A DNA stretch of 58,266 nt, taken from contig JAVCCK010000025.1 in the NCBI GenBank assembly GCA_030765525.1, positions 1 to 58,266 on the forward strand, given 5' to 3'. The notes beneath the pieces were generated by a model, which ran no database searches, was not told the origin of the DNA, and was given only the letters and a program-made list of their open reading frames with translations. Position numbers and translations under genes: made by a program. Positions within the stretch are counted from its first letter, which is position 1; each line of letters starts with the position of its first letter. Source of the stretch: Candidatus Lernaella stagnicola. Lineage in GTDB: Bacteria; Lernaellota; Lernaellaia; Lernaellales; Lernaellaceae. This document shows, piece after piece, positions 42,581 to 51,984 of the stretch.

Positions 42581-44113
42581 ATGAAACGCACGCATGACGC
42601 CATCGTCGTCGGCGCCGGCCTGGGCGGTCTTGCCGCGGCGACCTACCTGGCCAAGCGCGGGCTATCGGTCCTCCTATTGGAAAAGCACAACGTTCCCGGC
42701 GGTTACGCCACGAGTTTTGTCCGGGGCCGCTTCGAATTCGAGGTCGCATTGCACGAACTTTCCGGCCTGGGACGAGGCGACCAACTGGGGCCACTGGGTC
42801 GTTTTCTCGACTACCTGGGCGTGTATGAAAAAGTGGAGTTCGTGCAGATCCCCGATTTCTATCGGTCGATCTTCGACGATCTGGATATCACGCTGCCGGT
42901 CGATCGCGCCGGCTTCGTCAAGAAGTTGATAGAAAACTTCCCTCACGAGCGCCGCGGCATCGAAAGCCTGTTCGCCGAAGTCGAAGCCGTCGGTCGCGAA
43001 ATGAAATACTTCATCAAGCTGGGGATGGGGAAAATCTCGCCGAGTCTGATCGCCAAGCTCCCCTTCAACTCATCCCATATGCTGCGATATTCCATGGCCA
43101 CCTGGGGCCAGGTGCTGGAACGTCACGTCAAGGACCTCCAAGCGCAGTGCGTGATCTCACAGCTTTGGGGATACGGCGGCCTGCCCCCCTCGCGCATCAG
43201 TTTCCTGCTCTATGCCGCGATACTCAATTCCTACTTCGACCACGGCGCCGCTCACGTCAAAGGTCGCTCACAGGATTTATCCAACGCTTTCGTCGAACGG
43301 TTCACCGAGTTGGGCGGCGAACTGAAATTCAATTGCGCCGTGCAAAAAATCCTCCTCGAAGACGGCGCCGTGCGCGGTGTGGTCACCCAAGACGGTGAAG
43401 AGTTCTTTGCGCCCAACGTCGTGTCCAACGCCAGCCCCATCACCACCTGCCGCGATATGATTGACCCCGAACTCGTCCCGGCGAAGTTCTGGCGGCGTAT
43501 GCAGGCCGGCGCCGTCGCCGCCGGGTCGGTCAACGTCTATCTGGGTTTGGCGGCCCCCGCCGAAGAACTGGGACTGCACGACCACGAGTGCTTCCTCAAC
43601 ATCAATTACGATTACGACGAACACTACCGCCGCATGTCCACCATCGGAGCGCCGGGACAAATCGCGATGACCGCCTACAACTCCGTGTTGCCGGATGTTT
43701 CACCGCCGGGCACCACGATGGCCGTGCTCACCTCGCTTTACTACGGCGAACCGTGGCACGACATCGCGCCGCGCGACTACGTGGACGTCAAAAACGGCAT
43801 CGGCGCCGCCATGCTGGACATGGCCGAAAAGGTCTTTCCCGGCCTGCGCCGGAACTGCGAGGTGATCGAAGTCTCCACGCCGGTGACCAACATGCGCTAC
43901 GCCGGCACCTTAGGTGGCAGCATCTACGGCTTCGACCAGACGCCGAGCAACGCGCACATCCTGCGGCAACCGCACTGGGGCCCCCTGCCCGGGCTCTTCT
44001 TCGTCGGGGCCTGGACGCCGCCTGGGGGCGGTTTCGAACCGGCGATGACCTCCGGCCGCTTTGCCGGCGAAATGGTGCTTATGCGCCAACGCCGCTACGG
44101 GAAAGGAGCGTGA
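42581..44113 (+). CDS. FAD-dependent oxidoreductase of the phytoene desaturase/retinol saturase type
   Basis: 510 aa from ATG 42581 (AAAGGAG upstream). The N-terminal dinucleotide fold reads V-V-G-A-G-L-G-G-L-A-A-A-T-Y-L-A, followed by L-L-L-E-K-H-N-V-P-G-G-Y-A. The C-terminal FAD signature is G-G-G-F-E-P-A-M-T-S-G-R-F-A-G-E. This combination is typical of CrtI-like and RetSat-like enzymes that saturate or desaturate isoprenoid or polyene substrates. No carotenoid genes are close by. The next gene (2 bp downstream) encodes a flavin/[2Fe-2S] reductase, which suggests that electrons are delivered to or taken from this enzyme by a dedicated partner. The substrate is unknown. Confidence 0.88.
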   Translation: MKRTHDAIVVGAGLGGLAAATYLAKRGLSVLLLEKHNVPGGYATSFVRGRFEFEVALHELSGLGRGDQLGPLGRFLDYLGVYEKVEFVQIPDFYRSIFDDLDITLPVDRAGFVKKLIENFPHERRGIESLFAEVEAVGREMKYFIKLGMGKISPSLIAKLPFNSSHMLRYSMATWGQVLERHVKDLQAQCVISQLWGYGGLPPSRISFLLYAAILNSYFDHGAAHVKGRSQDLSNAFVERFTELGGELKFNCAVQKILLEDGAVRGVVTQDGEEFFAPNVVSNASPITTCRDMIDPELVPAKFWRRMQAGAVAAGSVNVYLGLAAPAEELGLHDHECFLNINYDYDEHYRRMSTIGAPGQIAMTAYNSVLPDVSPPGTTMAVLTSLYYGEPWHDIAPRDYVDVKNGIGAAMLDMAEKVFPGLRRNCEVIEVSTPVTNMRYAGTLGGSIYGFDQTPSNAHILRQPHWGPLPGLFFVGAWTPPGGGFEPAMTSGRFAGEMVLMRQRRYGKGA

Positions 44114-44115
44114 CC

Positions 44116-45288
44116 ATGCTGCGCTCGGTCAAACACATCCTGGAGGATCTCGGCCAGTATCCGAAAACCGTGATAGAGCAGTGGCAACTGCGCCAGGGGG
44201 GACAAGGCGTCGACTTCACCGCGCCCGAGTACCGGCAACAACTCACCCGCACGGTGGCGGCGCTGCACCCCGAACGCATGCACTTGCGGGTGACGGCCGT
44301 CATCAAGGAAACGTCTACGACCAAAACCTTCCGTCTGGTGCGGGTGGACGAGCCGATGCCGCCGTTCCGCGCCGGGCAATACGTCAACTGGTTCGTCACG
44401 ATCGGCGGAGTGCGCACCAGCCGCCCGTATAGCATGAGCAGCGCCCCGAACCAGGAGCACCTGGATTTGACGATACGCGCCACGACGCAGGGTTTCGTTT
44501 CCCAACACCTGTTGAAAACGGTGGCGGTCGGCGATTCCTTTGAGACAACCGGCCCGGCCGGGTCGCTTTATCACGAGCCTCTCATCGACGGCGGCGAGTT
44601 GGTGTTCATCGCCGGCGGCAGCGGCATCACGCCCTTCATGAGCATACTGCGCGATCAAGCGGCGAAGGGCTGGCCGCTGTCGGCGACGCTCCTTTACGGT
44701 AGCCGCCTAACCCGCGACGTGATTTTCGACAAGGAACTGAAGGCGCTGGCCAAGGGTAACGATCGCTTCACGTACGTGCCGGTGATCAGCGAGCCGCCCA
44801 AGGGCTACCGCGGCAAAAAGGGTTTCATCACGGCCAAGGTGATTGGTCAGGCGGTCGGCAGCGTCGCGGGCAAGACATTCTATCTGTGCGGCCCCAACGC
44901 CATGTACGATTTCGTGGCGCCGGAATTGGCGAAACTGGACGTGCCGCGTCACAAGATCAAACGGGAGTTGTACGGACCGCCCGCCGACGTGACGAAAATG
45001 CCGGGCTGGCCGAAGCGACTGAAAGCGACGAAGCAATTCGCCGTTCGCGTCAACGGTACGGTGATCCAAGCCGCCGCCGGGGAGCCGCTGATCAATTCGC
45101 TGGAACGCCACGGCATCGTCGTGCCGGCGGTGTGCCGCTCGGGCGAGTGCAGCGCGTGTCGAACCAAACTGGTGGCGGGCGAAGTCTACATGCCGCCCTA
45201 CGTCGGCTTGCGCGAATCGGATCGGCATTACGGTTACATTCATGCCTGCGTGGCGTATCCGATATCCGATATTGAAATACGGATCTAG
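44116..45288 (+). CDS. Ferredoxin-NAD(P)H reductase with C-terminal [2Fe-2S] domain
   Basis: 390 aa from ATG 44116, with GAAAGGAG overlapping the end of the previous gene. After a 50-residue helical extension, residues 55-160 form the FAD domain with R103-P-Y-S-M-S-S. The NAD(P) domain has G-G-S-G-I-T-P-F near 167-174 and L-C-G-P-N-A-M. The C-terminal plant-type ferredoxin binds [2Fe-2S] through C340, C345, C348 and C378. This is the class IA-like order seen in oxygenase and desaturase reductases. It is co-transcribed with the FAD oxidoreductase and ends at a strong terminator. Electron transfer from NAD(P)H to the partner enzyme is the likely role. Confidence 0.92.
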   Translation: MLRSVKHILEDLGQYPKTVIEQWQLRQGGQGVDFTAPEYRQQLTRTVAALHPERMHLRVTAVIKETSTTKTFRLVRVDEPMPPFRAGQYVNWFVTIGGVRTSRPYSMSSAPNQEHLDLTIRATTQGFVSQHLLKTVAVGDSFETTGPAGSLYHEPLIDGGELVFIAGGSGITPFMSILRDQAAKGWPLSATLLYGSRLTRDVIFDKELKALAKGNDRFTYVPVISEPPKGYRGKKGFITAKVIGQAVGSVAGKTFYLCGPNAMYDFVAPELAKLDVPRHKIKRELYGPPADVTKMPGWPKRLKATKQFAVRVNGTVIQAAAGEPLINSLERHGIVVPAVCRSGECSACRTKLVAGEVYMPPYVGLRESDRHYGYIHACVAYPISDIEIRI

Positions 45289-45399
45289 TTCCGACCTTTT
45301 CGAAAGACCGCCTGTTGCGCTGATGATCGGGTTCGCGCCGCTTTCCCTGACGGTGACGACCACGTTGTTGCCGACTACCCCGGCGCGTCTATTAAACAG

Positions 45400-45429
45400 A
45401 AAGCGCGACCCGCAGGCCGCGCTTTTTTT
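45400..45429 (+). terminator. Intrinsic terminator after the flavin redox pair
   Basis: The stem AAAGCGCG/CGCGCTTT with a 10-nt loop is followed by a T run to 45429. It lies 110 nt after the stop at 45288 and could also act, less strongly, on the convergent leftward gene ending at 45453. Confidence 0.75.
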
Positions 45430-45452
45430 GTAGTGTTCTCGACACGCCGCTG

Positions 45453-47153
45453 CTAATCGAGGATGTTTTCCACCTCCGCAAGCAGCCCGACGATCTCGTC
45501 GAGTTCGGCGTCAGACAGCAACTCCGCCGCCGCCGCGACCTTCGCCTTGACCCGTTGGCATTCCGCCAGCGCTTCCGGCCCGTACTGATGTTCCCAGATG
45601 AACTTGAGCGCTTCAGCGTAGGCGACAATCGCGTCGCCTTTGATAAGCTGGTCGGCCGGAGCCGCAAGCAACTCTGCGATCGTGCCGCGCCGAATCGAAA
45701 TCATCGACTCCCGCGTGGTCGGGTGTACGTACTGCGCTCGTGCGATGATCTCGTCCGCGTCGTTCAAATACTGCGGATCGCAGGGTGCGATATGCTGGTG
45801 GTAGACCATCGCGTCGTTCGGACCCAGATGCTGCGGCTCGACTTCCTCGGGATTGGGCGAAACCTCCTCGCCATAGAAATCGGTCATCAGCAAGTACCAG
45901 GGCATCACGAGTTCGGCGCGCACGTTCATCGCCGCCAGTTCCATGTTTTCCATGAACCGCTCGCCGAACTGCTTGTTCGCTTCGGCTGTCGCGTCGATAT
46001 ATAAATACGCGCCCTTACCCGCGTCGGTCACCTCGTCCATCAGCGTGTCGTGGTAGTAGCTGTACGCTTCGCCCACTCCAACTCCGACAAGGTAAATGCC
46101 CTCGTTTTCGGAGTCCTCGGCGTGCGCCGCAATCATGTCGATGTCGGTATTGCCCGTGTTGGCTTGACCATCGCTGATCAGCACGACGCGGTTCAATCCG
46201 GCCGGCAGATAGTTGGCCGTCGCCAGATCGTACGCCCGTACGAGGCCGGCGTGCAGATTGGTCGACCCGCCGGACTGCAAGTCGTCGATGACCGCCAGCA
46301 CAACCGGATCGTTCGGCCCGCTCACCGGGTGCGAGGACAGCGCGACGTTGGGTACGGAATCCCAATCGACGATCGAAACGATATCGCCCTCCCGCAGTTG
46401 CCCCGTGATCGCGCGGGCGACGTCGCGCAGCAGGCCGATCGGCTCCCCTTGCATCGAACCGGAGGTGTCCATCGAGAAGACCACGTTGACCCGGCGTCCT
46501 TGGTCGCGCCTCTGGAATCGACTCTGGGCGCCGATCTGCAGAATGTACTCGCCGGGAAACTGCGCCTCGGGATTTTCGCGCAACTGCGGCACGATCCGAA
46601 TGCGCCCTGAATCGGGTGCCGGATAGTTGATTTGGTAGTAGTTGGTAAACTCGTACGTACGAATCTTCCCGGCCGGCGGCAAATCGCCCTGGCGAATGAT
46701 CGTCCGCGCAATTACCGGCGAGGCCTGCGAGTTGGAGTCGTCCGCCGACAGGAACAGTGAGACCGGGGGCCCCGGTTCGGGACATTCGAGCAGGTTCGGA
46801 GTCGTGTCGTCATCATCATCATCGTCGTCGTCCCCCCAGGTGTCGTTGTCGTCATCATTATCGTCGTCGTCCCCCCATGAGTCGTCGTCGCCATAGCCAT
46901 CGTCGTCGCCATAACTGTCGTCGTCGCCATAGCCGTCATCGTCGCCATAGCCGTCATCGTCGCCATAGCCGTCGTCGTCGCCATAGCCGTCGTCGTCGCT
47001 AGACCAACTGTCGTCGTCGCCATTGCCGTCGTCGTCGGCCTCCTCCTTGTTTCGGTCGTCGTTGTCACACGAAACGGCGAACAAAAAGCCGAAACAAAGA
47101 ATGAAAACAAGTAATGCCAAAACAATTCCAAGCGCACCTTTCCTCTTATCCAT
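45453..47153 (-). CDS. Asp-tract lipoprotein with von Willebrand factor A domain (YfbK-like)
   Basis: 566 aa from ATG 47153 (GGAG 9 nt upstream). The lipobox is A-V-S-C29; the linker (30-117) is Asp-rich with repeats of Y-G-D-D-D-G. Residues 160-200 match the N-terminal segment of YfbK-type VWA proteins (G-K-I-R-T-Y-E-F-T-N-Y-Y). The VWA domain starts V-N-V-V-F-S-M-D228-T-S-G-S232, a complete MIDAS motif for a divalent cation, and continues V-L-I-S-D-G-Q-A-N-T-G. The C-terminal 100 residues are helical. VWA domains mediate protein-protein contact, so this is probably a surface or periplasmic scaffold. Asp at +2 follows the pattern of several neighbours. It has no linked partner gene. Confidence 0.9.
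   Translation of the reverse strand: MDKRKGALGIVLALLVFILCFGFLFAVSCDNDDRNKEEADDDGNGDDDSWSSDDDGYGDDDGYGDDDGYGDDDGYGDDDSYGDDDGYGDDDSWGDDDDNDDDNDTWGDDDDDDDDDTTPNLLECPEPGPPVSLFLSADDSNSQASPVIARTIIRQGDLPPAGKIRTYEFTNYYQINYPAPDSGRIRIVPQLRENPEAQFPGEYILQIGAQSRFQRRDQGRRVNVVFSMDTSGSMQGEPIGLLRDVARAITGQLREGDIVSIVDWDSVPNVALSSHPVSGPNDPVVLAVIDDLQSGGSTNLHAGLVRAYDLATANYLPAGLNRVVLISDGQANTGNTDIDMIAAHAEDSENEGIYLVGVGVGEAYSYYHDTLMDEVTDAGKGAYLYIDATAEANKQFGERFMENMELAAMNVRAELVMPWYLLMTDFYGEEVSPNPEEVEPQHLGPNDAMVYHQHIAPCDPQYLNDADEIIARAQYVHPTTRESMISIRRGTIAELLAAPADQLIKGDAIVAYAEALKFIWEHQYGPEALAECQRVKAKVAAAAELLSDAELDEIVGLLAEVENILD
46891..46998 (-). repeat. 18-bp minisatellite encoding YGDDDG/S units
   Basis: Six tandem 18-bp units in the VWA lipoprotein linker, nearly identical in DNA (CCATAGCC followed by GTC/ATC codon runs on the plus strand). 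It is the third independent 18-bp linker repeat in the window. Confidence 0.85.
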
Positions 47154-47411
47154 GACAAAATTCTCCATGTCTTTGGCCCATGTTGCCGACCCGACACCGT
47201 CACTTCCGGGCACAGGGGTGGTCGGACTATTTTTCTGCAAAATTGGTGCCGCTATCCGCGATGATTGCTAAAGCACTGATGTCGAAAGATTTTACTTTTT
47301 CGGTGAGTCGCGCCCGACGAACTGCTGCTCACGGTTTTTACTACTCAGTCTCAATTTTCTGAGCGTGTAGCGTCAGCGGCGCCACGATGCACGCACCGGA
47401 ATCGCCTTGAT

Positions 47412-48365
47412 TCACGCCACTTCTTTTTTGCGCCGCCACAACTTGCGACGAACGACGCCGCCCAATAACGCGAGGGATATCGCGAACGCGATCAATTCCG
47501 CCGCGGTGAACCAAAGGCGTTGCACGACCGAGACGATCCCCGCCCAGCCCGCGCCGAAGCGGTCGTTGAGCAGCCACGTCAGCGCGCCTTCGCGCACGCC
47601 GATGCCGCCGGGCACGATCAGCACGTAGAACGCGACGTGATAGGCGAAGTTGTAGGCTAAGGCGAGTCGGCACGCGTCGGTCCAGCCGACCGGCCGCAGG
47701 GAAGCGACCAACAGCACGAAGGCCGCGCAATGCACGACCCAAGCCGCGGTCATCAGCAACACGGTGCGCGCCACCGCGCCGGGACTGACCACGAGCACGA
47801 TCGCTTCTTTGCCGCGCTTCTCGCGCCAGCGGTTCACCCAACGCTCAATACGCACCGGCATCACGATCAGCGCCGCCCAACCCACCGCCGCCACCGCCAG
47901 CGACACCCAGAACAGCCACGCGTCGTATCCGGCTCCGAGCAGACTGACCGCGATGACGATCACCGCGCCGATCGAGCCGCTGATGTTCTGCACAACGGTC
48001 GCCGTGAGCGCCGTCGCCTTGCGATAGCCAAGCTGCTCGGCCAAAAACACTTGTCCGAGAAACAGCCAAACCTTGCCCGGCACGTACTTGCCCAACTGCG
48101 CGGCGTAGATGATGGCGAAGGTGTCCCGCAGGCGTACGCTCTCGCCCCGGTCTCGAAAAACGACCCGCCACACGAGCGCGACAAGAAGGAAATTCACAAG
48201 CAACACAGCGAGGCTCGCCGCCAGCAGCCCGGGCGACACCGTCAACGGTTGCGCCGCGAGTTGCGATCGGCCCAGCCTGATTTGCCACACGACGAAACCC
48301 AACGACACCGCGATCAGGAAGATCATGAAAACGCGGAGGGCAACGCGGCGGAAGGCGGTGTTCAA
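47412..48365 (-). CDS. Flippase-like membrane protein (LPG synthase TM / UPF0104 family)
   Basis: 317 aa. The start is a TTG at 48365, supported by AAGGAG 8 nt upstream. About eight transmembrane helices are visible. Family motifs include A-A-Q-L-G-K-Y-V-P-G-K-V-W near residue 97 and I-V-P-G-G-I-G-V-R-E-G near residue 255, the conserved signatures of the aminoacyl-phosphatidylglycerol synthase flippase domain and related glycolipid transporters. There is no C-terminal synthase domain. It follows the deacetylase-GNAT gene by 19 bp on the same strand, which suggests a joint role in modifying and moving a lipid-linked glycan. The substrate is unknown. Confidence 0.85.
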   Translation of the reverse strand: MNTAFRRVALRVFMIFLIAVSLGFVVWQIRLGRSQLAAQPLTVSPGLLAASLAVLLVNFLLVALVWRVVFRDRGESVRLRDTFAIIYAAQLGKYVPGKVWLFLGQVFLAEQLGYRKATALTATVVQNISGSIGAVIVIAVSLLGAGYDAWLFWVSLAVAAVGWAALIVMPVRIERWVNRWREKRGKEAIVLVVSPGAVARTVLLMTAAWVVHCAAFVLLVASLRPVGWTDACRLALAYNFAYHVAFYVLIVPGGIGVREGALTWLLNDRFGAGWAGIVSVVQRLWFTAAELIAFAISLALLGGVVRRKLWRRKKEVA

Positions 48366-48384
48366 GCGGCGGCTCCTTGTGGGG

Positions 48385-50499
48385 TCACACGGTGTCCTGG
48401 TCGCCCCAGGTCAAGTACCAGTTCTCAGCGTCGTTGACCGCTTCGGCCTGGTTGTCGGGCAGCAGGGGGTAGGCGCAAAAGTACGTCGGCTCCGGGTGAA
48501 AGCGCGTCGGCACCGACACGAAGTCATTGCGGGTGAAGGCGCGGTGTTCCGGCTGATGCGAGAAGCACAACGCCCCGGCAACCTGTGCGCCCGCCTCGCG
48601 GGCCTCATGGATGAGCAAGGCCACGACGTCGTCAGCCAGGTGCAAGTGTTCTTCCGGCAGCAGCATTTCGCAAATCGCGTAGGTCAACAGGCCGCGCTTG
48701 GGCAGCAGACGCGTGACGACCACGCCCACCGCCGCGTCTTCCACTTCGACGTGATACAGCCGGTAAGGTGCGCCCGGAGTTTGCGCGTACCGTGCGTTCA
48801 GCGCCGCGGCATCTCTCACGACCGCAATCCGCAAGCGCTCGCGGGTTTGCGCCCAAATGTCATCGGCCGCAACGCCGAAACGTTCCACCGGCACCAGACG
48901 TAGGGGGGCGCCCGCGTCGCGCTCGGGTGCGATACGCCGCCACATGGCCGCCGCCACCGGTCCCAGCATCTCGGCCAGCCCCTTCCCCAAAGCGCCGCTC
49001 AGCACGGCTTTGACATCCAGCGGGCGCAACATAAAAGGAAACGATGCCACGTCCGTCCAGGCCAAGCCTTTGGTACGAATCGGATGGATGCGCTGGTTGG
49101 GAAATGCCCAGGCGAAGGCGAAGTCGGCCTCACGCAGGCGGTCGTACTGAGTTCGCGCGAGATGTCCGAGCAACCCCTTGCCTTGCGCCGAAGCCGACAC
49201 GGCGGTGTCGCACGAGTGGGCGCTGAGCACCTCGCGATCGAAAAACCACGTTCGCAACGCGAGCGAGGGGTATTGGCCGACCGGCACGGTCTTCGGACCC
49301 GCCGCCGAAATCCACGGTCCCTTGGCCGACCACACGGTGTGCTTCCAACGGAAACGGTCGGCGAAATCGGGATCGCTTTCGCTCACGTTGAAAACCTCGC
49401 GGGCGAGCTTGACGGCGCGACCGAGCTGTCTTTTCCCAACGGGGAAGATCGGCGGCGCGTTCTCGGCTTCACGCTGAAACCGTTCCTGCAGGCGGGCCAG
49501 CATTTCCGTCGCCGTCACGAACTCCACGCCCATGCCGCGCTCGGCCGCACCGGCCACCAGGTTGCGCAAATTGTCGCCGACATGTCGCGCGTGGTAGAGA
49601 GGCCGATCGACCATGGCCGGCCCCATTCCCAGCAGTTCATCGGGATGAAAATACGCCGCCAGCGTGGCGTGGCCGCGCTTTTCGGCCTGCGCCAGGACGT
49701 GGCGCATCATCAGCGAAAAAATCGCATGATGGGCGGTGATGTTGATCGACGTGTAACGCCCGGTCATGCCGCTGCCGCCGCGCAACAGGTACCGCACGGT
49801 ATACATCGTCCGGACCGCGGCCGACTCGATGGTCGTCAGCGGCATTTCGATCAACCCCGAGGGGCGTACGGCGTGGCTTTGGTAATCGGCCGCATGCGGG
49901 CGGTAGGCACCGTGCCTGCACCGCGACCAATCGTACTCGCCGGCGAAATGGGTGCCGCGTTTGTCGACGCCGCCGGGGTGACGCAATCCCGGCATGGCCG
50001 AGAGGTCCATCTCGACGCCCAAGTCACGCATGGCCTGCATGGTGGCGTCGTTCATGGCGTACCACCCCATACGGGCAAAGCGCGGGGGTGTATCGAAGGC
50101 CGCCGCGCCGCGTTCGAGATTCGCTCGCTGCCATGCGGTGTCGCGCGTTTCCTGGTACCAGCAGTCGTGTTCGTCCGACCATCGCCAGTGGTGCGGATGC
50201 CAACCGATTTCGTGCCCGGCGTCCTGTAGTTCGGTCCAGAGATCCGCGAATTCTTGAAGTTGCCACCCGGGATCGCCGTGGCAGGCGGCGATTTGTTCGT
50301 CGGCCCGTAAAACCCACAATATCGGTAGTTCGCGCCCTTGGTGATCGCGCAGGCCGTGCAGTTCGCTGCGTAATCGCGGTACGCCTTCGCGCAGGCCGCG
50401 CCACGTCAGCGGGCCGGGCTGGTCGAATCGCCGGCCGCCGTAATCGGGTCGGTCGGGATCGGCGTCGCACAAGACGAGCACGGTGATTTTCGCGGCCAC
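48385..50499 (-). CDS. Polysaccharide deacetylase-like domain fused to a GNAT-like domain
   Basis: 704 aa from GTG 50499, with GGGAG 6 nt upstream; an in-frame ATG at 50517 is the alternative. Residues 5-320 resemble a NodB-type deacetylase barrel: L-C-D-A-D-P at strand 1, then D-A-G-H-E-I-G-W-H-P-H-H-W, which corresponds to the metal-binding HxxxH region, and Y-F-H-P-D-E-L-L-G near residue 288. The second half (350-700) has GNAT/FemX-like features (S-A-S-A-Q-G-K-G-L-L-G-H-L-A acyl-CoA loop, Y-R-L-Y-H-V-E-V-E-D). It is cytoplasmic, as no signal peptide is present. It shares an operon with the flippase-like gene. Deacetylation then acylation of the same sugar is a plausible bifunctional role. 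Confidence 0.75.
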   Translation of the reverse strand: MAAKITVLVLCDADPDRPDYGGRRFDQPGPLTWRGLREGVPRLRSELHGLRDHQGRELPILWVLRADEQIAACHGDPGWQLQEFADLWTELQDAGHEIGWHPHHWRWSDEHDCWYQETRDTAWQRANLERGAAAFDTPPRFARMGWYAMNDATMQAMRDLGVEMDLSAMPGLRHPGGVDKRGTHFAGEYDWSRCRHGAYRPHAADYQSHAVRPSGLIEMPLTTIESAAVRTMYTVRYLLRGGSGMTGRYTSINITAHHAIFSLMMRHVLAQAEKRGHATLAAYFHPDELLGMGPAMVDRPLYHARHVGDNLRNLVAGAAERGMGVEFVTATEMLARLQERFQREAENAPPIFPVGKRQLGRAVKLAREVFNVSESDPDFADRFRWKHTVWSAKGPWISAAGPKTVPVGQYPSLALRTWFFDREVLSAHSCDTAVSASAQGKGLLGHLARTQYDRLREADFAFAWAFPNQRIHPIRTKGLAWTDVASFPFMLRPLDVKAVLSGALGKGLAEMLGPVAAAMWRRIAPERDAGAPLRLVPVERFGVAADDIWAQTRERLRIAVVRDAAALNARYAQTPGAPYRLYHVEVEDAAVGVVVTRLLPKRGLLTYAICEMLLPEEHLHLADDVVALLIHEAREAGAQVAGALCFSHQPEHRAFTRNDFVSVPTRFHPEPTYFCAYPLLPDNQAEAVNDAENWYLTWGDQDTV

Positions 50500-50571
50500 A
50501 CTGCACTCCCATGGCAAAGTTATTCCGTGGTTCCAGAGTAGGCTAGTTACGGGGCGGTCAACAAGAGCTAA

Positions 50572-51984
50572 TTAGTCGATGATGTTGCGATTATCAGTCT
50601 CAAACGTAATGAGACGGGTGACCGAGTTCGTGCCCGGATCGGCCACAAAGACTCGGTCTTCGCCGAAGAATTCTTCGTCGTCGGCCACCGGAGAGACGAT
50701 GACGCCACGGGGCACGGTGCCGATGGGTACCGGCGGTTCGCCGCTGTCGGTGAAGAGGCGGAAGGTGTCGCCGTCGGAGGGGGCGCGATCACCGGCGCGA
50801 ATGACGAAGCGAATTTCGTCGCGGTCGCTGGCGTACGCCTGCCCGGTCGCGGCATAGGTGAACTGCAGGCCGCTGGAGGTCCCCTCCACTTCCCAGGCAT
50901 CGATACTTTGCAGGTAGCTGATCCGCCACTCTTCTTCGCTGGTAAGGCAGTCCTTGGTTTGAATGTCGGTCAACTCCGGATTGCTATTGGGTCCCTTGTC
51001 GAAAAAGCGCGGCGGTTCGTAGGAGGAACCGCACACGCGACGCTGGCGGGGAAAGAAGTAATACAGGAAGCCGTCGTCACTGGTCACAAAGCCGTAGGCG
51101 CCGCTGGTGGAGAGGGCCATGTCGTTAAGCGCGGCGTGGAAATAAATTTCCTCGTCGGTCTGCTGCCAGTCGCGGCGGTCGATGATGTGCAGTTGCGGCG
51201 GATCGATATTCAACACGTACAAATCGTCGTTGTCGGAGTTTTCCGCGATGGCCCCCGGCTTGCCGCCGAGAAACACTTCGATGTCCGTCAGCGCCTGGGC
51301 GGCGGCGTCGACGACCCGCAGCATCCCATCCACGCTGGTGACAAACACGCTTTGCCCGTCCACGCTCACTTCGATTTCGACCGGTGTGGAAGGCAACGCC
51401 ACTTCGCCGGCCACTTCCATGGCCGCGTGGTCCCACACCACGAGGCGGTCGTTGGCGCCGTCCATGAACCAGATTTCCGGCCGTTCGCGCCAGACTTCCG
51501 GGGTCGTGAACTCCAGTGTATCGCGGTCGATGACCGGCGGCACGACGTCCAGCCGCGCACCGTCGAATTCCAAATCCAATTCGCTGACCGTCCAAGGATC
51601 TTCCGGATCGACGAGCCGCACCGCGTCGCGCAACGCGTCGGTTACGTACAGCGTGCCGCCGTCGGGCGTGATCACGATGTCGTGGGGCGCCTTGCCCAAC
51701 CAAATGACGTCGGGATTGTAGGGGTCCAGGCTGTGGTCCTTGATGATGTCGTACCCGACAACCCTGATAATCGTCATGCTGCCACCCCAGGTGTTGACGG
51801 CGTAAAGCAGCGGACCCTCATCCTGCAGCACGTCCGGATGCACGGCGAGCCGCGTCGGGCCGAAGAAATGCTCTTTCACCTCTTCCGGTTGGTAATCGTC
51901 GCCGCAGGCGATCATCAGCAGCAACAGCGCGAGCAGTATCATCAGGATCGTAGTTGTCCGGCCGGCGCTCATCATCGTCCCCAT
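50572..51984 (-). CDS. Lipoprotein with YVTN-like beta-propeller
   Basis: 470 aa. The start ATG 51984 shares its A with the previous stop (TAATG), so translation is coupled; ATG 51975/51972 behind GGGG are alternatives. The lipobox ends M-I-A-C-G, followed by D-D-Y-Q-P. Residues 50-320 form propeller blades (D-I-V-I-T-P-D-G-G-T-L-Y-V-T-D-A, V-E-I-E-V-S-V-D-G-Q-S-V-F-V-T-S). A C-terminal segment includes Cys residues at R-V-C-G-S and K-D-C-L-T. It pairs with the similar propeller lipoprotein encoded just upstream; the two may form one surface assembly. No Asp tract is present. Confidence 0.82.
   Translation of the reverse strand: MGTMMSAGRTTTILMILLALLLLMIACGDDYQPEEVKEHFFGPTRLAVHPDVLQDEGPLLYAVNTWGGSMTIIRVVGYDIIKDHSLDPYNPDVIWLGKAPHDIVITPDGGTLYVTDALRDAVRLVDPEDPWTVSELDLEFDGARLDVVPPVIDRDTLEFTTPEVWRERPEIWFMDGANDRLVVWDHAAMEVAGEVALPSTPVEIEVSVDGQSVFVTSVDGMLRVVDAAAQALTDIEVFLGGKPGAIAENSDNDDLYVLNIDPPQLHIIDRRDWQQTDEEIYFHAALNDMALSTSGAYGFVTSDDGFLYYFFPRQRRVCGSSYEPPRFFDKGPNSNPELTDIQTKDCLTSEEEWRISYLQSIDAWEVEGTSSGLQFTYAATGQAYASDRDEIRFVIRAGDRAPSDGDTFRLFTDSGEPPVPIGTVPRGVIVSPVADDEEFFGEDRVFVADPGTNSVTRLITFETDNRNIID

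Noticed and set aside
43588-44115. Extension of the ferredoxin-reductase frame into the FAD gene
   Set aside because: It overlaps the upstream gene in another frame; ATG 44116 with GAAAGGAG is clear.
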